Shown: piece after piece, positions 28,267 to 37,663 of the stretch
Position numbering within the stretch: the stretch's first letter is position 1
Layout of the letters: the number at the start of each line of letters is the position of its first letter
NCBI GenBank assembly: GCA_022844105.1
Contig: JALHMJ010000003.1
Coordinates: forward strand, 209,046 to 264,209
Length of the DNA stretch: 55,164 nucleotides
Source of the DNA: Hyphomicrobium sp.
GTDB taxonomy: Bacteria > Pseudomonadota > Alphaproteobacteria > Rhizobiales > Hyphomicrobiaceae
Reading direction: 5' to 3'
Translations under genes and position numbers: made by a program
Notes under the pieces: model-generated
What the model saw: only the letters and a program-made list of their open reading frames with translations
Databases searched by the model: none
Told to the model about the DNA's origin: nothing

Positions 28267-29762
28267 AGCAGGCGGGTGCGCTCCTGCTGGTCGCTGCTTT
28301 GGCGCTGGGGCAGGCTCCCGCTGTCGGTGCCAATTGGCTGACCAAAGCACTCGAACACGCAGACGACGCTGGCAAAGGGATTTCGCGCGGGGTCGTCGGC
28401 CTCGAACCAGATCTCGCCCGCGCGGTGGCGCATATCAAATCGTTGCCCGAACGCAGCGGCAGTGCGGCACTCGCGGCTCAAGCTGGTCAGGAAGGCCATT
28501 GGCGCTTCGTCAATGCAAAAGGAGAAAGCTATACCGCTGCCAACGCCACTGAATTGGCGTCTGTCCGCGAAACGCTGCTGCCCGGTACCACGGGCGAGCT
28601 TTCCCTCTACCTCACGCCTGACACTGTTTTCGCACAGCGTGCGCTGCTACGGGACTTGCCTGACGACGCCACGCTTCTCATCGCCACCCGTTCCGGCTCG
28701 TATCCGATCCGCCGCCGCAAGTCTGGCGGGATGGACCTCTTGTTCGCTGAAGTCCGGCCCAACCTGCACGTCCGCCTCGACAACGAAGACATTTTTGCAG
28801 AAACCCTGTTCCAACTCGGCCAGCCTCTAAAGCCGTCGAGCGTGCGCGTCCTCGCGCTTGAAACCGGCAGCTCTGATGCGTTGACGAGTGTCCCCCGCTT
28901 CGATGCCGCAACGCGCATGGCACTGGTCGATACGATCGATCCGGCGCGTCTGGCGACATCTTTTGGGCGCGTCCGCGGTCAAACTGTCGTGCTGACCGGC
29001 CGTATTGAAGACGGTTCGCTCGTGTTTATCGATGCCGGCGGCGGGGCCGGACGGCTGCCGCTCGATGACGTGCGAAAAGCCGCGCGGTCCGCGGACGTCA
29101 ATCTCGTCATCGTCAAAGCCGACAACCCACGCCAGCCCGGGGGCAAGAACTGGCTTTGGCAAACCGCGACAATTCCGGGGCTGGATCAAGCCGTCAAGCA
29201 GCCGCTCTTCGGCGACTTCCTGTCGGCCATCAGCCCACAAGCCTCACCACTCAGCATGTCCGGTCACCGCGACGGCCGCCACCGCGTCGTCTTGGAAGTG
29301 TTGCCGTCGGAAACTCCCGCGCCGCTGACCGACACCGTGGTCGGTTGGCTCGATTCCGTCGCCGGCGAAGCGATGGGCCGTATCGCCACGACTGGTTTTG
29401 AAGCCGATCTCAACGACGAGCAGCGTCAAAGCGATCTCGACCTGCGCATCATTCCAGGACTGCCGTCGTCGATTCAATTCGGGTACCTCCTATTCGTAGC
29501 CATGGGCCTCTTCGGCCTGGGCACCGCGTGGGCTTGGTGGGCCCGGATCTGGCCACCCGAAGACCGATCCGAATATGCCAGCACCTGGGGCTATGCACTT
29601 GCCCGCGCTGTTCGTGCGCTCCTGTTTGCCATGATCTTTCTTCCCCTGGCTGGATTGCCGATGTTCGTTCGCTATCTCGGCCTGCAGATCTGGGCACTTG
29701 TGACGGCACCCATCCGTGCGCTGCGGTGGCTTCGCGAAAGGCTTGTGCCAAGACCCGGTTGA
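28263..29762 (+). CDS. Unknown protein with signal peptide and C-terminal membrane helices
   Basis: The 499-residue product starts with a signal peptide (GALLLVAALALGQAPAVGA), followed by a large extracytoplasmic region and two hydrophobic segments near the C-terminus (FGYLLFVAMGLFGLGTAWAW, and ALLFAMIFLPLAGLPMFVRY) with a basic end. The ATG at 28263 overlaps the stop of the enoyl-CoA hydratase gene, which fixes the start. The soluble part has protein-like composition (for example TVVLTGRIEDGSLVFIDAGG) but no recognised family. Position in an acyl-CoA operon could suggest a link to lipid or membrane work, but this is only context. Confidence 0.75.
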   Translation: MKQAGALLLVAALALGQAPAVGANWLTKALEHADDAGKGISRGVVGLEPDLARAVAHIKSLPERSGSAALAAQAGQEGHWRFVNAKGESYTAANATELASVRETLLPGTTGELSLYLTPDTVFAQRALLRDLPDDATLLIATRSGSYPIRRRKSGGMDLLFAEVRPNLHVRLDNEDIFAETLFQLGQPLKPSSVRVLALETGSSDALTSVPRFDAATRMALVDTIDPARLATSFGRVRGQTVVLTGRIEDGSLVFIDAGGGAGRLPLDDVRKAARSADVNLVIVKADNPRQPGGKNWLWQTATIPGLDQAVKQPLFGDFLSAISPQASPLSMSGHRDGRHRVVLEVLPSETPAPLTDTVVGWLDSVAGEAMGRIATTGFEADLNDEQRQSDLDLRIIPGLPSSIQFGYLLFVAMGLFGLGTAWAWWARIWPPEDRSEYASTWGYALARAVRALLFAMIFLPLAGLPMFVRYLGLQIWALVTAPIRALRWLRERLVPRPG

Positions 29763-29800
29763 GCCGTACACCGCTAGCATCGCTTGAGGAGACGGCAATA

Positions 29801-30682
29801 ATGGCATCGCTTGCGGGAAAAACGCTCTTCATCACCGGCGGCAGCCGCGGCATCGGCTTGGCCATCGCGCTGCGTGCGGCCCGTGACGGGGCCAATGTCG
29901 CCATCGCGGCCAAGACGAGCGATCCCAACCCCAAATTGCCCGGTACCGTACACTCGGCCGCGGCGGAAATCGAAGCCGCCGGCGGACGCGCGTTGCCGAT
30001 CGTGTGCGACATCCGCTTCGAAGATCAGGTGATCGATGCGGTGACGAGAACAGCCGAGACTTTCGGCGGCATCGACATCTGCATCAACAATGCGTCCGCG
30101 CTTTCGCCCACGGGGACTGAAGCGACCGACTTGAAACGCTTCGATCTGATGTTTGCCATCAATACGCGCGGCACCTTTCTGACCACGAAAACCTGCATCC
30201 CGTTTCTGCGCAAGGCCGCCAACCCGCACGTGCTCATGCTGTCGCCGCCGCTCGATCTGCAGCCGAAGTGGTTCAAGAACCACGTCGCCTATTCGATCGC
30301 CAAATACGGGATGAGCCTGTGCGTGCTGGGTATGGCGGAAGAGTTCCGTAAGGACGGTATTGCCGTCAACGCGCTGTGGCCCCGAACCGCGATTGCCACC
30401 GCCGCGATCGAGAACGTACTGGGCAAACAGTTGATCGCCATGAGCCGCACTCCGGAAATCATGGCCGACGCCGCTCACCTGATCCTCACGCAGCCGGCCC
30501 GCGAACTGACGGGCCAGTTCCTCATCGATGATAGCTTTTTGTTCGAAGTGGGCGGTGTCACCGATTTTACCCCCTATCGGGTCGATCCGTCGAAACCACT
30601 GGTGCAGGACTTTTTCGTTCCCGACGACCGTCCGCCCCCTCCCGGCGTTGCGGTCATCCCTCTCACTCTCCCAGGCAGTTGA
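29801..30682 (+). CDS. SDR family oxidoreductase (HSDL2-like)
   Basis: Short-chain dehydrogenase using NAD(P)H. The Rossmann start is LFITGGSRGIGLAIALRAA, followed by AKTSDPNPKLPGTVHSAAAE, typical of the HSDL2-like branch, and INNASALS (the NNAG-like block). The catalytic Tyr and Lys are in VAYSIAKYGMS. The ATG at 29801 has GAGGAGA nine bases upstream; a longer upstream reading frame is antisense noise. 293 aa. It lies 38 bases after the unknown membrane protein gene and may be the last member of the acyl-CoA operon. Substrate unknown. Confidence 0.93.
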   Translation: MASLAGKTLFITGGSRGIGLAIALRAARDGANVAIAAKTSDPNPKLPGTVHSAAAEIEAAGGRALPIVCDIRFEDQVIDAVTRTAETFGGIDICINNASALSPTGTEATDLKRFDLMFAINTRGTFLTTKTCIPFLRKAANPHVLMLSPPLDLQPKWFKNHVAYSIAKYGMSLCVLGMAEEFRKDGIAVNALWPRTAIATAAIENVLGKQLIAMSRTPEIMADAAHLILTQPARELTGQFLIDDSFLFEVGGVTDFTPYRVDPSKPLVQDFFVPDDRPPPPGVAVIPLTLPGS

Positions 30683-30770
30683 TGGCGCATTGCATGTCTT
30701 ACCCCTGGCGCTTTACCCCCCCGTTTGGCTAACATCGCAACCGTCACAACGAAAAGGATCGGTACGGGTC

Positions 30771-31721
30771 ATGACAACCCTGCTCGTCACGCACCCGTGT
30801 TTCATTGATCACGACACCGGCTTTGGGCACCCCGAACGGCCGGACCGCATGCGGGCCATCGACAAGGTGCTCGGACACGAGAGCTACGCGGCGCTGTCGC
30901 GAATGGAAGCCCCGCTGCGCGACGACGTCGAAACGCAAATTGTGCTCGCCCATCCACGCCAGCATTTCGAACAGATGCGCCGGGCTGGCGAGCAGGCGAT
31001 CGGCGAAAGCCGCCTCGTGCGCATCGACGGCGACACCGTTATGTCGCCCGGTTCCTGGGAAGCCGCTTTGCGCGCTGTGGGCGCCGGATTGCAGGCTGTC
31101 GATGAAGTCATGGCCGGCCGCGCGACGAATGCGTTCGCACAAGTCCGCCCTCCCGGCCACCATGCCGAAAGCGACCGGGCAATGGGCTTCTGCTTTTTCT
31201 CCAGCGCGGCGATTGCGGCGCTATATGCCCGCGCCAAGCATGGCTGCGAGCGCATCGCCGTCGTCGATTTCGATGTCCATCACGGCAATGGCACTCAAGA
31301 CGTTTTTTGGTCGGACAAGGACTGCTTTTATGGCTCGACCCACCAGATGCCGTTGTTCCCAGGCACCGGCGAATTGTCCGAGACGGGTGTCGGCAACATC
31401 TTCAACGCGCCGTTGCGCGAAGGCGATGGCGGCGATCATTTCCGCGAAGCGTTCTCCGAACGGATACTAAAACCTCTGCATAACTTCGGCCCCGATTTCA
31501 TCGTCATCTCTGCCGGCTTCGACGCCCATCGGCGCGACCCGCTCGGCGGTCTTCAACTGGTCGAAGCCGACTTCATGTGGGCGACCGAAAAACTCGCGCG
31601 GATTGCCGAAGGCCACGCTCACCGCCGGATGGTTTCAATGCTTGAGGGCGGTTACGATCTGGATGGGCTGGCGAAATCCGTCGGTGTTCACGTCCGAACG
31701 CTGATGGACGTCGGGAGCTAG
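30771..31721 (+). CDS. Histone deacetylase-family zinc deacetylase (AcuC/acetylpolyamine-like)
   Basis: Zinc-dependent amidohydrolase of the arginase-deacetylase fold. In bacteria these enzymes deacetylate acetylpolyamines or proteins. Active-site residues are readable: the tandem His130-His131 in RPPGHHAESDRAMGFCFFS, the zinc ligands Asp168 and His170 in VDFDVHHGNGTQD, Asp251 in ISAGFDAHRRDP, and the catalytic Tyr295 in LEGGYDLDGL. The N-terminal HPERPDRM block is typical. 316 aa. The ATG at 30771 is used because the upstream frame is not protein-like. It precedes xseB in the same direction by about 150 bases. Confidence 0.94.
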   Translation: MTTLLVTHPCFIDHDTGFGHPERPDRMRAIDKVLGHESYAALSRMEAPLRDDVETQIVLAHPRQHFEQMRRAGEQAIGESRLVRIDGDTVMSPGSWEAALRAVGAGLQAVDEVMAGRATNAFAQVRPPGHHAESDRAMGFCFFSSAAIAALYARAKHGCERIAVVDFDVHHGNGTQDVFWSDKDCFYGSTHQMPLFPGTGELSETGVGNIFNAPLREGDGGDHFREAFSERILKPLHNFGPDFIVISAGFDAHRRDPLGGLQLVEADFMWATEKLARIAEGHAHRRMVSMLEGGYDLDGLAKSVGVHVRTLMDVGS

Positions 31722-31868
31722 CGCCTTGATCGGACAAGGCTCTGCAATCGGGCCTTGTGTTTGAGGTCGAACGCCGGGTATCCCGCAGGGAACGTCGGCG
31801 ATACCGTTCAGCTGATGCCGAACAGCAACCCGCCTGGCGGGACGAACCTCCTAACGCGGGGCAGCACC

Positions 31869-32126
31869 ATGAACAAGGCTTTGAACAAGAACGCCGACAT
31901 CAAGGACATGACCTTCGAGCGTGCGCTCAAAGAATTGGAAGCCATCGTCTCGCGGCTGGAGCGGGGCGATGTCGAACTCGAAGAAAGTATTTCAATTTAT
32001 GAGCGCGGGGAAAGTTTGCGCGATCACTGCGACCGCTTGCTCCGGTCAGCGGAAGCCAAGGTCGAAAAAATCACGCTCGGTGCCGATGGCGCGCCCAAAG
32101 GGCTGACACCCCTCGACGCCGAGTAG
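31869..32126 (+). CDS. xseB: Exodeoxyribonuclease VII small subunit
   Basis: XseB partners XseA in exonuclease VII, which degrades single-stranded DNA. The 85-residue protein has the family signature [20 protein letters not shown], then [18 protein letters not shown] and an acidic/basic helical end ([14 protein letters not shown]). The ATG at 31869 gives the standard length. xseA is not in the window. In many alphaproteobacteria xseB lies next to isoprenoid genes; here dxs follows after one intervening gene. Confidence 0.95.
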   Translation: MNKALNKNADIKDMTFERALKELEAIVSRLERGDVELEESISIYERGESLRDHCDRLLRSAEAKVEKITLGADGAPKGLTPLDAE

Positions 32127-32200
32127 AACACCCTTGCCTCACCATTGCTGGCCGCCTAACGTCCGGATACGGATTGTCACTATCGGAGTGAGCTTTGGTG

Positions 32201-33139
32201 ATGCAATTGTTTCGGCTCACGCTTTTTGCAGTCTTGGCGGTAACCGGCATCATAGGCTCTGCCGCCGTTGTCAGCGCAGGCGATGCTGCGCCGGTCGCCA
32301 CCACCGCGACCGCGGTTGAACCGGCCAATTCAGGTGAGGTCAAATCAGCCTTCGAAAGCGCCAAGGAACTCGGGACCGTCGAGGCTTGGAACGCCTTTCT
32401 CGGCGCCTATTCGACCGGGTTTTACGCCGATATGGCGCGTGCCTACCTGAAGAAAGTCGAAGCTCCACAGGCCGTCGATCTGCCGCCAGCCCTGCCGCCC
32501 TCCTCAGCGCGTGCCGGCGAACGCTCCTGCTCTGAACGCAAAAGCCTGCGATCGCAGCACTCGCGGGAGCCCACGAAAATCACCTTTATCAACAATTCGG
32601 GCATGTACCGCGCGATCATGTGGATCGATTTCGACGGCACCTTGAAAGACTACGGTGGCCTCAATTCCGGTGAGCAATTGGCGCTCGATACCTACCGCAC
32701 ACATCCCTGGATGATCGCCACCGGTCCTGGCGACTGCCTCCAGATCTTCCTCCCCGCCGCAGAACCCGCAACCGTCGAACTGCTGCGATTGGCTGCCGAC
32801 GACGCCCCGGTGCGCGAGGAGAAGGCCATCGAAAAAAAGGCTGAAAAGTCCAAGCCAGTGCAGCAAAAACTCAAATGCGGTGAGAATTACAAGCTGAAGA
32901 ACGGCGAGTGCGTTCTGCTACAGAACTGCGGAAAAAACGCCTACCGGAGCGCTGAAGGCGACTGCACCTGCAAGAAGGGTTACGAGATGCGCAGCGGCAA
33001 ATGTCAGTGGCCCCAGAACAAAGACGGTTTTGAAATCGCGCCTTGGAAAAAAGGTGGCTGTTCGGGCTGGCAAGCCCAGTGCAGCCAGGGTAACGGCGAC
33101 GCTTGCGGCAAATACGAGGAGAACTGTCAGGTCAATTGA
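32201..33139 (+). CDS. Secreted protein with VHL beta-like domain and Cys-rich C-terminus
   Basis: A signal peptide (about residues 1-26, FAVLAVTGIIGSAAVVSAG) precedes a short helical repeat (AFESAKELGTVEAWNAFLGA) and then a domain at about 125-186 that aligns with the von Hippel-Lindau beta domain: KITFINNSG, MWIDFDGTLKDYGGL, YRTHPWMIATG, CLQIFLP. The residues corresponding to the human hydroxyproline pocket (Trp88, Tyr98, Ser111, His115, Trp117) are present as Trp141, Tyr151, Thr164, His168 and Trp170. A Lys/Glu linker and a C-terminus with about a dozen Cys follow (for example GDCTCKKGYEMRSGKC), suggesting a disulfide-rich EGF-like end. Start uncertain by two codons. Possibly ligand-binding outside the cell (inference). 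Confidence 0.82.
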   Translation: MQLFRLTLFAVLAVTGIIGSAAVVSAGDAAPVATTATAVEPANSGEVKSAFESAKELGTVEAWNAFLGAYSTGFYADMARAYLKKVEAPQAVDLPPALPPSSARAGERSCSERKSLRSQHSREPTKITFINNSGMYRAIMWIDFDGTLKDYGGLNSGEQLALDTYRTHPWMIATGPGDCLQIFLPAAEPATVELLRLAADDAPVREEKAIEKKAEKSKPVQQKLKCGENYKLKNGECVLLQNCGKNAYRSAEGDCTCKKGYEMRSGKCQWPQNKDGFEIAPWKKGGCSGWQAQCSQGNGDACGKYEENCQVN

Positions 33140-33335
33140 CGCTGTTCTGGAACGCCCGGCGGCCCGGACAGGTTGAAAACGCCATTCGTACCATCTGCCG
33201 CAGGCAGATCCCGCTGTTTGACAGCGCTATGGCCTTCATCGCGCCGGGCAGCGGCGGTAGTGTCATACGGAATTCGCTGCCCGCGGGATTGAGCGGCCAC
33301 TGGTCCCCCGCCCGGCCCTTGGAGTGATTGCCTCG

Positions 33336-35249
33336 GTGAGCAAGACCCCACTTCTCGACACCGTCAGGATACCAGAGGACCTGCGCCGGCTGCCGGAAAG
33401 CGACCTGCGTCAACTCGCTGACGAACTGCGTCTGGAGACGATCGATGCCGTTTCGGTCACGGGCGGCCATCTCGGCGCTGGCCTGGGCGTGGTCGAACTG
33501 ACGGTGGCGCTGCACTGGGTGTTTGATACGCCGCGCGACCGCATCGTCTGGGACGTCGGCCATCAAACATATCCGCACAAAATTCTGACCGGCCGTCGCG
33601 ACCGCATTCGCACGCTGCGCATGGGCGGCGGGCTCGCGGGCTTCACGCGCCGCGCCGAAAGCGAATACGACCCGTTCGGCGCCGGCCACTCGTCAACGTC
33701 GATCTCCGCCGCGCTCGGTATGGCCTGCGCCCGTGACCTCGAAGGCAAATCGAACAACGTCGTCGCCGTGATCGGCGACGGCGCCATGAGCGCCGGCATG
33801 GCCTACGAGGCGATCAACAACGCCGGCGCGCGCGATGAACGCCTCATCGTCATTCTCAACGACAACGACATGTCGATTGCGCCTCCCGTCGGCGCTCTCT
33901 CCCACTATCTCGCGCGCACCACCTCCAGCGGTACCTATCTCTACTGGCGCGACGTAGCCAAGCAGTTAGCCAAGCGCCTTCCCAAAAGCTGGGAGCGCCG
34001 CGCCGCTCGCGTGGAAGAATATACCCGCCATCTCTGGCAGGGCGGCATGTGGTTTGAGGAACTGGGATTCTATTACGTCGGCCCGATCGACGGCCACGAT
34101 CTGGGCGCCCTGTTGCCGGTCTTGAAGAATGTCCGCGACGCCAAGCAGGGACCCATTCTGGTCCACATCGTAACGCGCAAGGGCAAGGGCTACGCGCCGG
34201 CCGAAGACTCAGACGACAAATACCACGGCGTCGCCAAGTTCAACGTCGTCACCGGCGCGCAGGTGAAACCGAAACCAAATGCGCCGACCTACACGCGCGT
34301 CTTCGCCGACAGCCTCGTGGCTGAAGGCCGCAAGGACAAGCGCATTGTCGCCGTCACGGCTGCCATGCCCGACGGCACCGGCCTCGACATTTTCGGCAAG
34401 GAATTCCCCGACCGCATGTTCGATGTCGGCATCGCCGAACAGCACGCCGTCACCTTTGCCGCCGGTCTCAGCACCGAAGGCTATCGGCCCTTCTGCGCGA
34501 TCTATTCCACATTCCTGCAACGCGGCTACGATCAGATCGTCCATGATGTGGCCGTGCAGAACCTTCCCGTGCGTCTTGCGATCGACCGCGCCGGCGTGGT
34601 CGGTGCCGATGGCCCAACACACGCCGGCTCCTTTGATCTGGCCTACCTCGGGTGCCTGCCTAACTTCATCATTATGGCGGCCGCCGATGAATCCGAACTC
34701 GTCCACATGGTCGCGACTTCAGCCGCAATCGACAACGCGCCCTCAGCCGTCCGCTACCCGCGCGGCGAAGGAACCGGCTGCGACTTACCCACCGAAGGTA
34801 TCCCGCTTGCAATCGGCAAGGGCCGCATCCTTCGCCAAGGGTCGACCATTGCCCTTCTGTCTCTCGGTACCAGGCTCACCGAAGCACTGAAGGCAGCCGA
34901 CCAGCTGGCGGCGATGGGCCTATCCACGACCGTCGCCGACGCGCGCTTCATGAAGCCGCTCGATACGGATCTCGTGACCCGTCTCGCACGCGAGCATCAG
35001 GTATTGGTTACGGTTGAAGAGGGCGCCATCGGCGGGTTTGGTAGCCACGTGCTGCAGTTTCTGGCGCTGAATGGCCTCTTGGAACGCGGCTTGAAGGTGC
35101 GCCCCATGGTGCTTCCCGACCGCTTTATCGAACAGGACAATCCCAATAAAATGTATGCCGACGCGGGCCTCGATGCTGCCGGGATCGTTCGCAATGCATT
35201 AGAAGCCCTCGGCCGTCCGGATGAGGCCGACGGCGCGAACCGCGCCTAG
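33336..35249 (+). CDS. dxs: 1-deoxy-D-xylulose-5-phosphate synthase
   Basis: DXS condenses pyruvate and glyceraldehyde 3-phosphate to start the methylerythritol phosphate route to isoprenoids, with thiamine diphosphate. The TPP motif appears as [17 protein letters not shown]; other blocks are [60 protein letters not shown] and [12 protein letters not shown], with the C-terminal transketolase-like domain complete. GTG at 33336 is used because GGAG lies 11 bases upstream; GTG at 33324 overlaps that site. The product is 637 aa. It lies directly upstream of doxX and tlyA in the same direction. Confidence 0.98.
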   Translation: MSKTPLLDTVRIPEDLRRLPESDLRQLADELRLETIDAVSVTGGHLGAGLGVVELTVALHWVFDTPRDRIVWDVGHQTYPHKILTGRRDRIRTLRMGGGLAGFTRRAESEYDPFGAGHSSTSISAALGMACARDLEGKSNNVVAVIGDGAMSAGMAYEAINNAGARDERLIVILNDNDMSIAPPVGALSHYLARTTSSGTYLYWRDVAKQLAKRLPKSWERRAARVEEYTRHLWQGGMWFEELGFYYVGPIDGHDLGALLPVLKNVRDAKQGPILVHIVTRKGKGYAPAEDSDDKYHGVAKFNVVTGAQVKPKPNAPTYTRVFADSLVAEGRKDKRIVAVTAAMPDGTGLDIFGKEFPDRMFDVGIAEQHAVTFAAGLSTEGYRPFCAIYSTFLQRGYDQIVHDVAVQNLPVRLAIDRAGVVGADGPTHAGSFDLAYLGCLPNFIIMAAADESELVHMVATSAAIDNAPSAVRYPRGEGTGCDLPTEGIPLAIGKGRILRQGSTIALLSLGTRLTEALKAADQLAAMGLSTTVADARFMKPLDTDLVTRLAREHQVLVTVEEGAIGGFGSHVLQFLALNGLLERGLKVRPMVLPDRFIEQDNPNKMYADAGLDAAGIVRNALEALGRPDEADGANRA

Positions 35250-35278
35250 TAACGCTAAAGTAACGTGAGGAAATACGA

Positions 35279-35647
35279 ATGACCGCTGCGACGAGCTTGC
35301 TTGGGCGTGCCTTGATTGCGCTGATCTTCATTCTCGCCGGCGTCAATAAAATTCAGGGCTACGAGACAACGGTCGGCTATATGCAGCAGTTCGGTGTCCC
35401 GGCCCTACTTCTTCCCGGCACGATTGCCTTGGAAATTCTAGGGGGATTGGCCGTCCTTGCGGGTTTCTATTCGCGCCTCGCCGCCATTCCGCTGGCAGTC
35501 TTCACGCTTCTCACCGGCATCATCTTCCACGGCAACTTCGCCGATCCGGTTCAGATGGTCCTCTTCTTGAAAAACCTTGCCATCGCCGGTGGCTTCCTTC
35601 TGCTTTTCGCCCACGGCCCTGGTGCCTGGGCCGTCAACAACAAATAG
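35279..35647 (+). CDS. DoxX-family membrane protein
   Basis: DoxX proteins are four-helix inner-membrane proteins whose precise role is unsettled. The 122-residue protein has four hydrophobic segments: ATSLLGRALIALIFILAGVN, LLLPGTIALEILGGLAVLAG, LAAIPLAVFTLLTGIIFHGN and LFLKNLAIAGGFLLLF. The first helix carries the family pattern RxL.xLIFI.AGxxKI (here LIFILAGVNKIQGY). It is 29 bases after dxs and 53 bases before tlyA on the same strand, so it is probably cotranscribed with dxs. Confidence 0.93.
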   Translation: MTAATSLLGRALIALIFILAGVNKIQGYETTVGYMQQFGVPALLLPGTIALEILGGLAVLAGFYSRLAAIPLAVFTLLTGIIFHGNFADPVQMVLFLKNLAIAGGFLLLFAHGPGAWAVNNK

Positions 35648-35700
35648 CGGCCGCCCGGTTGATGCCTATCGCAGCCGGCACGGCTGGGTTATCGAACCCG

Positions 35701-36441
35701 ATGAGAAAGCGCCTGGACGAGACGCTGGTAGAGCAGGGCCATGTGGCGACCCGGTCGCGCGCGCGAGATATCATTTTGCGCGGCCTCGTCCATGTGGATG
35801 GACAGGTTGTGACAAAGCCGGGTGCCGCAACCCCGGCCAGCGCTCAGCTTGCAATCGCTCCCAACTCCGGCGCGGATTTTGTCTCGCGTGGCGCACTGAA
35901 ATTGCAGGCGGCACTCGATCATTTCGGCTTCGACCCGGCTGGTCGCATCGCGCTCGATGCGGGCGCGTCCACGGGCGGCTTTACCCAAATTCTGCTCGAA
36001 AGAGGCGCGACACGCGTGTATGCCGTCGATGTGGGGAACGGCCAGCTTCACCCACGGCTGGCGAACCGGCCCGACGTCGTGTCGATGGAAGGCACCGATA
36101 TCCGAAACCTCGACAGAGCGCGCCTCAACAGTCCGATCACGGCTCTCGCAGCCGACGTCAGTTTTATTTCTCTATCGAAAGTTCTACCGCCTCTGATGGC
36201 CCTCGCAGCGCCCGCTTGCTGGCTCGTCGCGTTGATCAAGCCGCAGTTTGAAGTCGGCCGCGACGCGGTGGGCAAGGGCGGTCTTGTCAAGAACCACACA
36301 GCGCGGGCCGCCGCCGTGGCCGCCGTCGAAACCCTGATCGCATCGTCGCCCGCATGGCGGACGTGCGGCGTCATTCCCTCGCCGATCGAAGGCGGCTCCG
36401 GCAACATCGAATATCTGATCGGAGCTCGCCGCGATGGCTGA
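35701..36441 (+). CDS. tlyA: TlyA-family rRNA (cytidine-2'-O)-methyltransferase
   Basis: TlyA 2'-O-methylates specific cytidines in 16S and 23S rRNA in bacteria where it has been tested; older annotations call it a hemolysin. Residues 1-60 form an S4 RNA-binding domain (RLDETLVEQGHVATRSRARD), followed by an FtsJ-type methyltransferase with the SAM motif ALDAGASTGGFTQILLERGA and VYAVDVGNGQLHP, then ALAADVSFISLSKVLPPL and LIKPQFEVGRDAVGKGG. 246 aa. The ATG at 35701 starts at the S4 domain. It overlaps the next methyltransferase gene by 8 bases. Confidence 0.95.
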   Translation: MRKRLDETLVEQGHVATRSRARDIILRGLVHVDGQVVTKPGAATPASAQLAIAPNSGADFVSRGALKLQAALDHFGFDPAGRIALDAGASTGGFTQILLERGATRVYAVDVGNGQLHPRLANRPDVVSMEGTDIRNLDRARLNSPITALAADVSFISLSKVLPPLMALAAPACWLVALIKPQFEVGRDAVGKGGLVKNHTARAAAVAAVETLIASSPAWRTCGVIPSPIEGGSGNIEYLIGARRDG

Positions 36442-37663
36442 CGCGCAGGACGCACTCGTCGAACGTCTCGGCGGCAAGGGCGATGGCATCGTCACGACTG
36501 GCGGATCGGAGCGTTACATCGCAGGCGCCTTGCCGGGCGAACATTGGATTCTGCCCGCCGCCGGCGAGGAGCCGCGCCGTCTGACAGACAGCCCCGACCG
36601 CGTCGCGCCCGCCTGCATTCATTTCGGCACCTGTGGCGGCTGCATGGCACAGCACATGAGCCAACCGCTGTATCTCGACTGGAAGCACCAGATCGTCCGT
36701 GACGCATTTCAGCATCGCGGCATCGCCGCGGTGGTCGAGCCCGTTTGCCCGATGCCGTTGCACTCACGCCGCCGCGCCTTCTTGGGCATTGAACGCAACG
36801 GCAGCGAAATCCGCATCGGCTTTCGCCAGGAGGGCCAGCACGCACTCGTCGATATTACCCAGTGCCTGCTCCTCGACCCTGCGATCATGGGCGTCATCCC
36901 GCAATTGAAAACGATGGCCAGGATTGCCGTCCCGGACAAGTCGAGCGGTCGCTTGATCGTGACCAAGCTCGACACTGGCCTCGATGTCGCGTTCGACAAC
37001 GGCCATAAAATGCTCCGGCCCGAAGAACGTGCGGTGCTCGCCAAAATGGCCGAAACCGCGCGCATCGCCCGGCTGGTCGTCGCCGGTGACGCGATCGTCG
37101 TGCGCTCCGAGCCGCGCTTGTCCCTCGGCGGCGCCGAAGTCGACGTGCCGCCGTCGCTGTTCCTGCAAGCCCTTCCGGAGGCCGAACGGCAGATGATCGA
37201 ATTCGTCGTCGCAGCCCTGCCGAAGAAGGCCAAGCGCGTCGCCGATCTGTTTTCTGGCCTGGGAACTTTCACGTTTCCTTTGGCCGCCAAGGTCCAGGTG
37301 ACAGCCTTTGACAGTGACCGCCGCGCTATCGCCGTTCTCGAAGCAGCGGTCCGACGTGCAACCGGCCTGAAGCCGATCGAGGCCCGCGTGCGCGATCTCT
37401 TCCGCGAGCCCTTGTCACCCAAGGAATTGGAAGCCTTCGATGCGGTCGTTCTGGACCCGCCGCGGGCCGGCGCGGCCGAGCAGGCCGAACGTCTCGCCCG
37501 TTCGAAAGTCCCTGTCGTGATTGCCGTCTCGTGCGCGCCAGCGACGCTCGCCCGCGACGCGCGCACCCTCATCGACGCCGGCTACAAGATGGGCCCGGTA
37601 ACGCCGATCGATCAGTTTATCTTCTCGCCGCACATCGAAGCCGTCACAGTCTTCCGCCGCTAG
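36434..37663 (+). CDS. TrmA/RumA-type RNA (uracil-5-)-methyltransferase
   Basis: Class I SAM-dependent RNA m5U methyltransferase of the TrmA/RlmC/RlmD group; the exact target position is not decided here. A 4Fe-4S cluster block is present: CIHFGTCGGCMAQH, with a further Cys in ITQCLLLD. The C-terminal catalytic domain has VADLFSGLGTFTFPLAAK (SAM), VVLDPPRAGAAEQA and the nucleophile Cys in AVSCAPATLARD, with HIEAVTVF at the end. The N-terminal TRAM-like domain is short. 409 aa. It overlaps tlyA by 8 bases at the start and the cobB gene by 4 bases at the stop (convergent). Confidence 0.94.
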   Translation: MADAQDALVERLGGKGDGIVTTGGSERYIAGALPGEHWILPAAGEEPRRLTDSPDRVAPACIHFGTCGGCMAQHMSQPLYLDWKHQIVRDAFQHRGIAAVVEPVCPMPLHSRRRAFLGIERNGSEIRIGFRQEGQHALVDITQCLLLDPAIMGVIPQLKTMARIAVPDKSSGRLIVTKLDTGLDVAFDNGHKMLRPEERAVLAKMAETARIARLVVAGDAIVVRSEPRLSLGGAEVDVPPSLFLQALPEAERQMIEFVVAALPKKAKRVADLFSGLGTFTFPLAAKVQVTAFDSDRRAIAVLEAAVRRATGLKPIEARVRDLFREPLSPKELEAFDAVVLDPPRAGAAEQAERLARSKVPVVIAVSCAPATLARDARTLIDAGYKMGPVTPIDQFIFSPHIEAVTVFRR

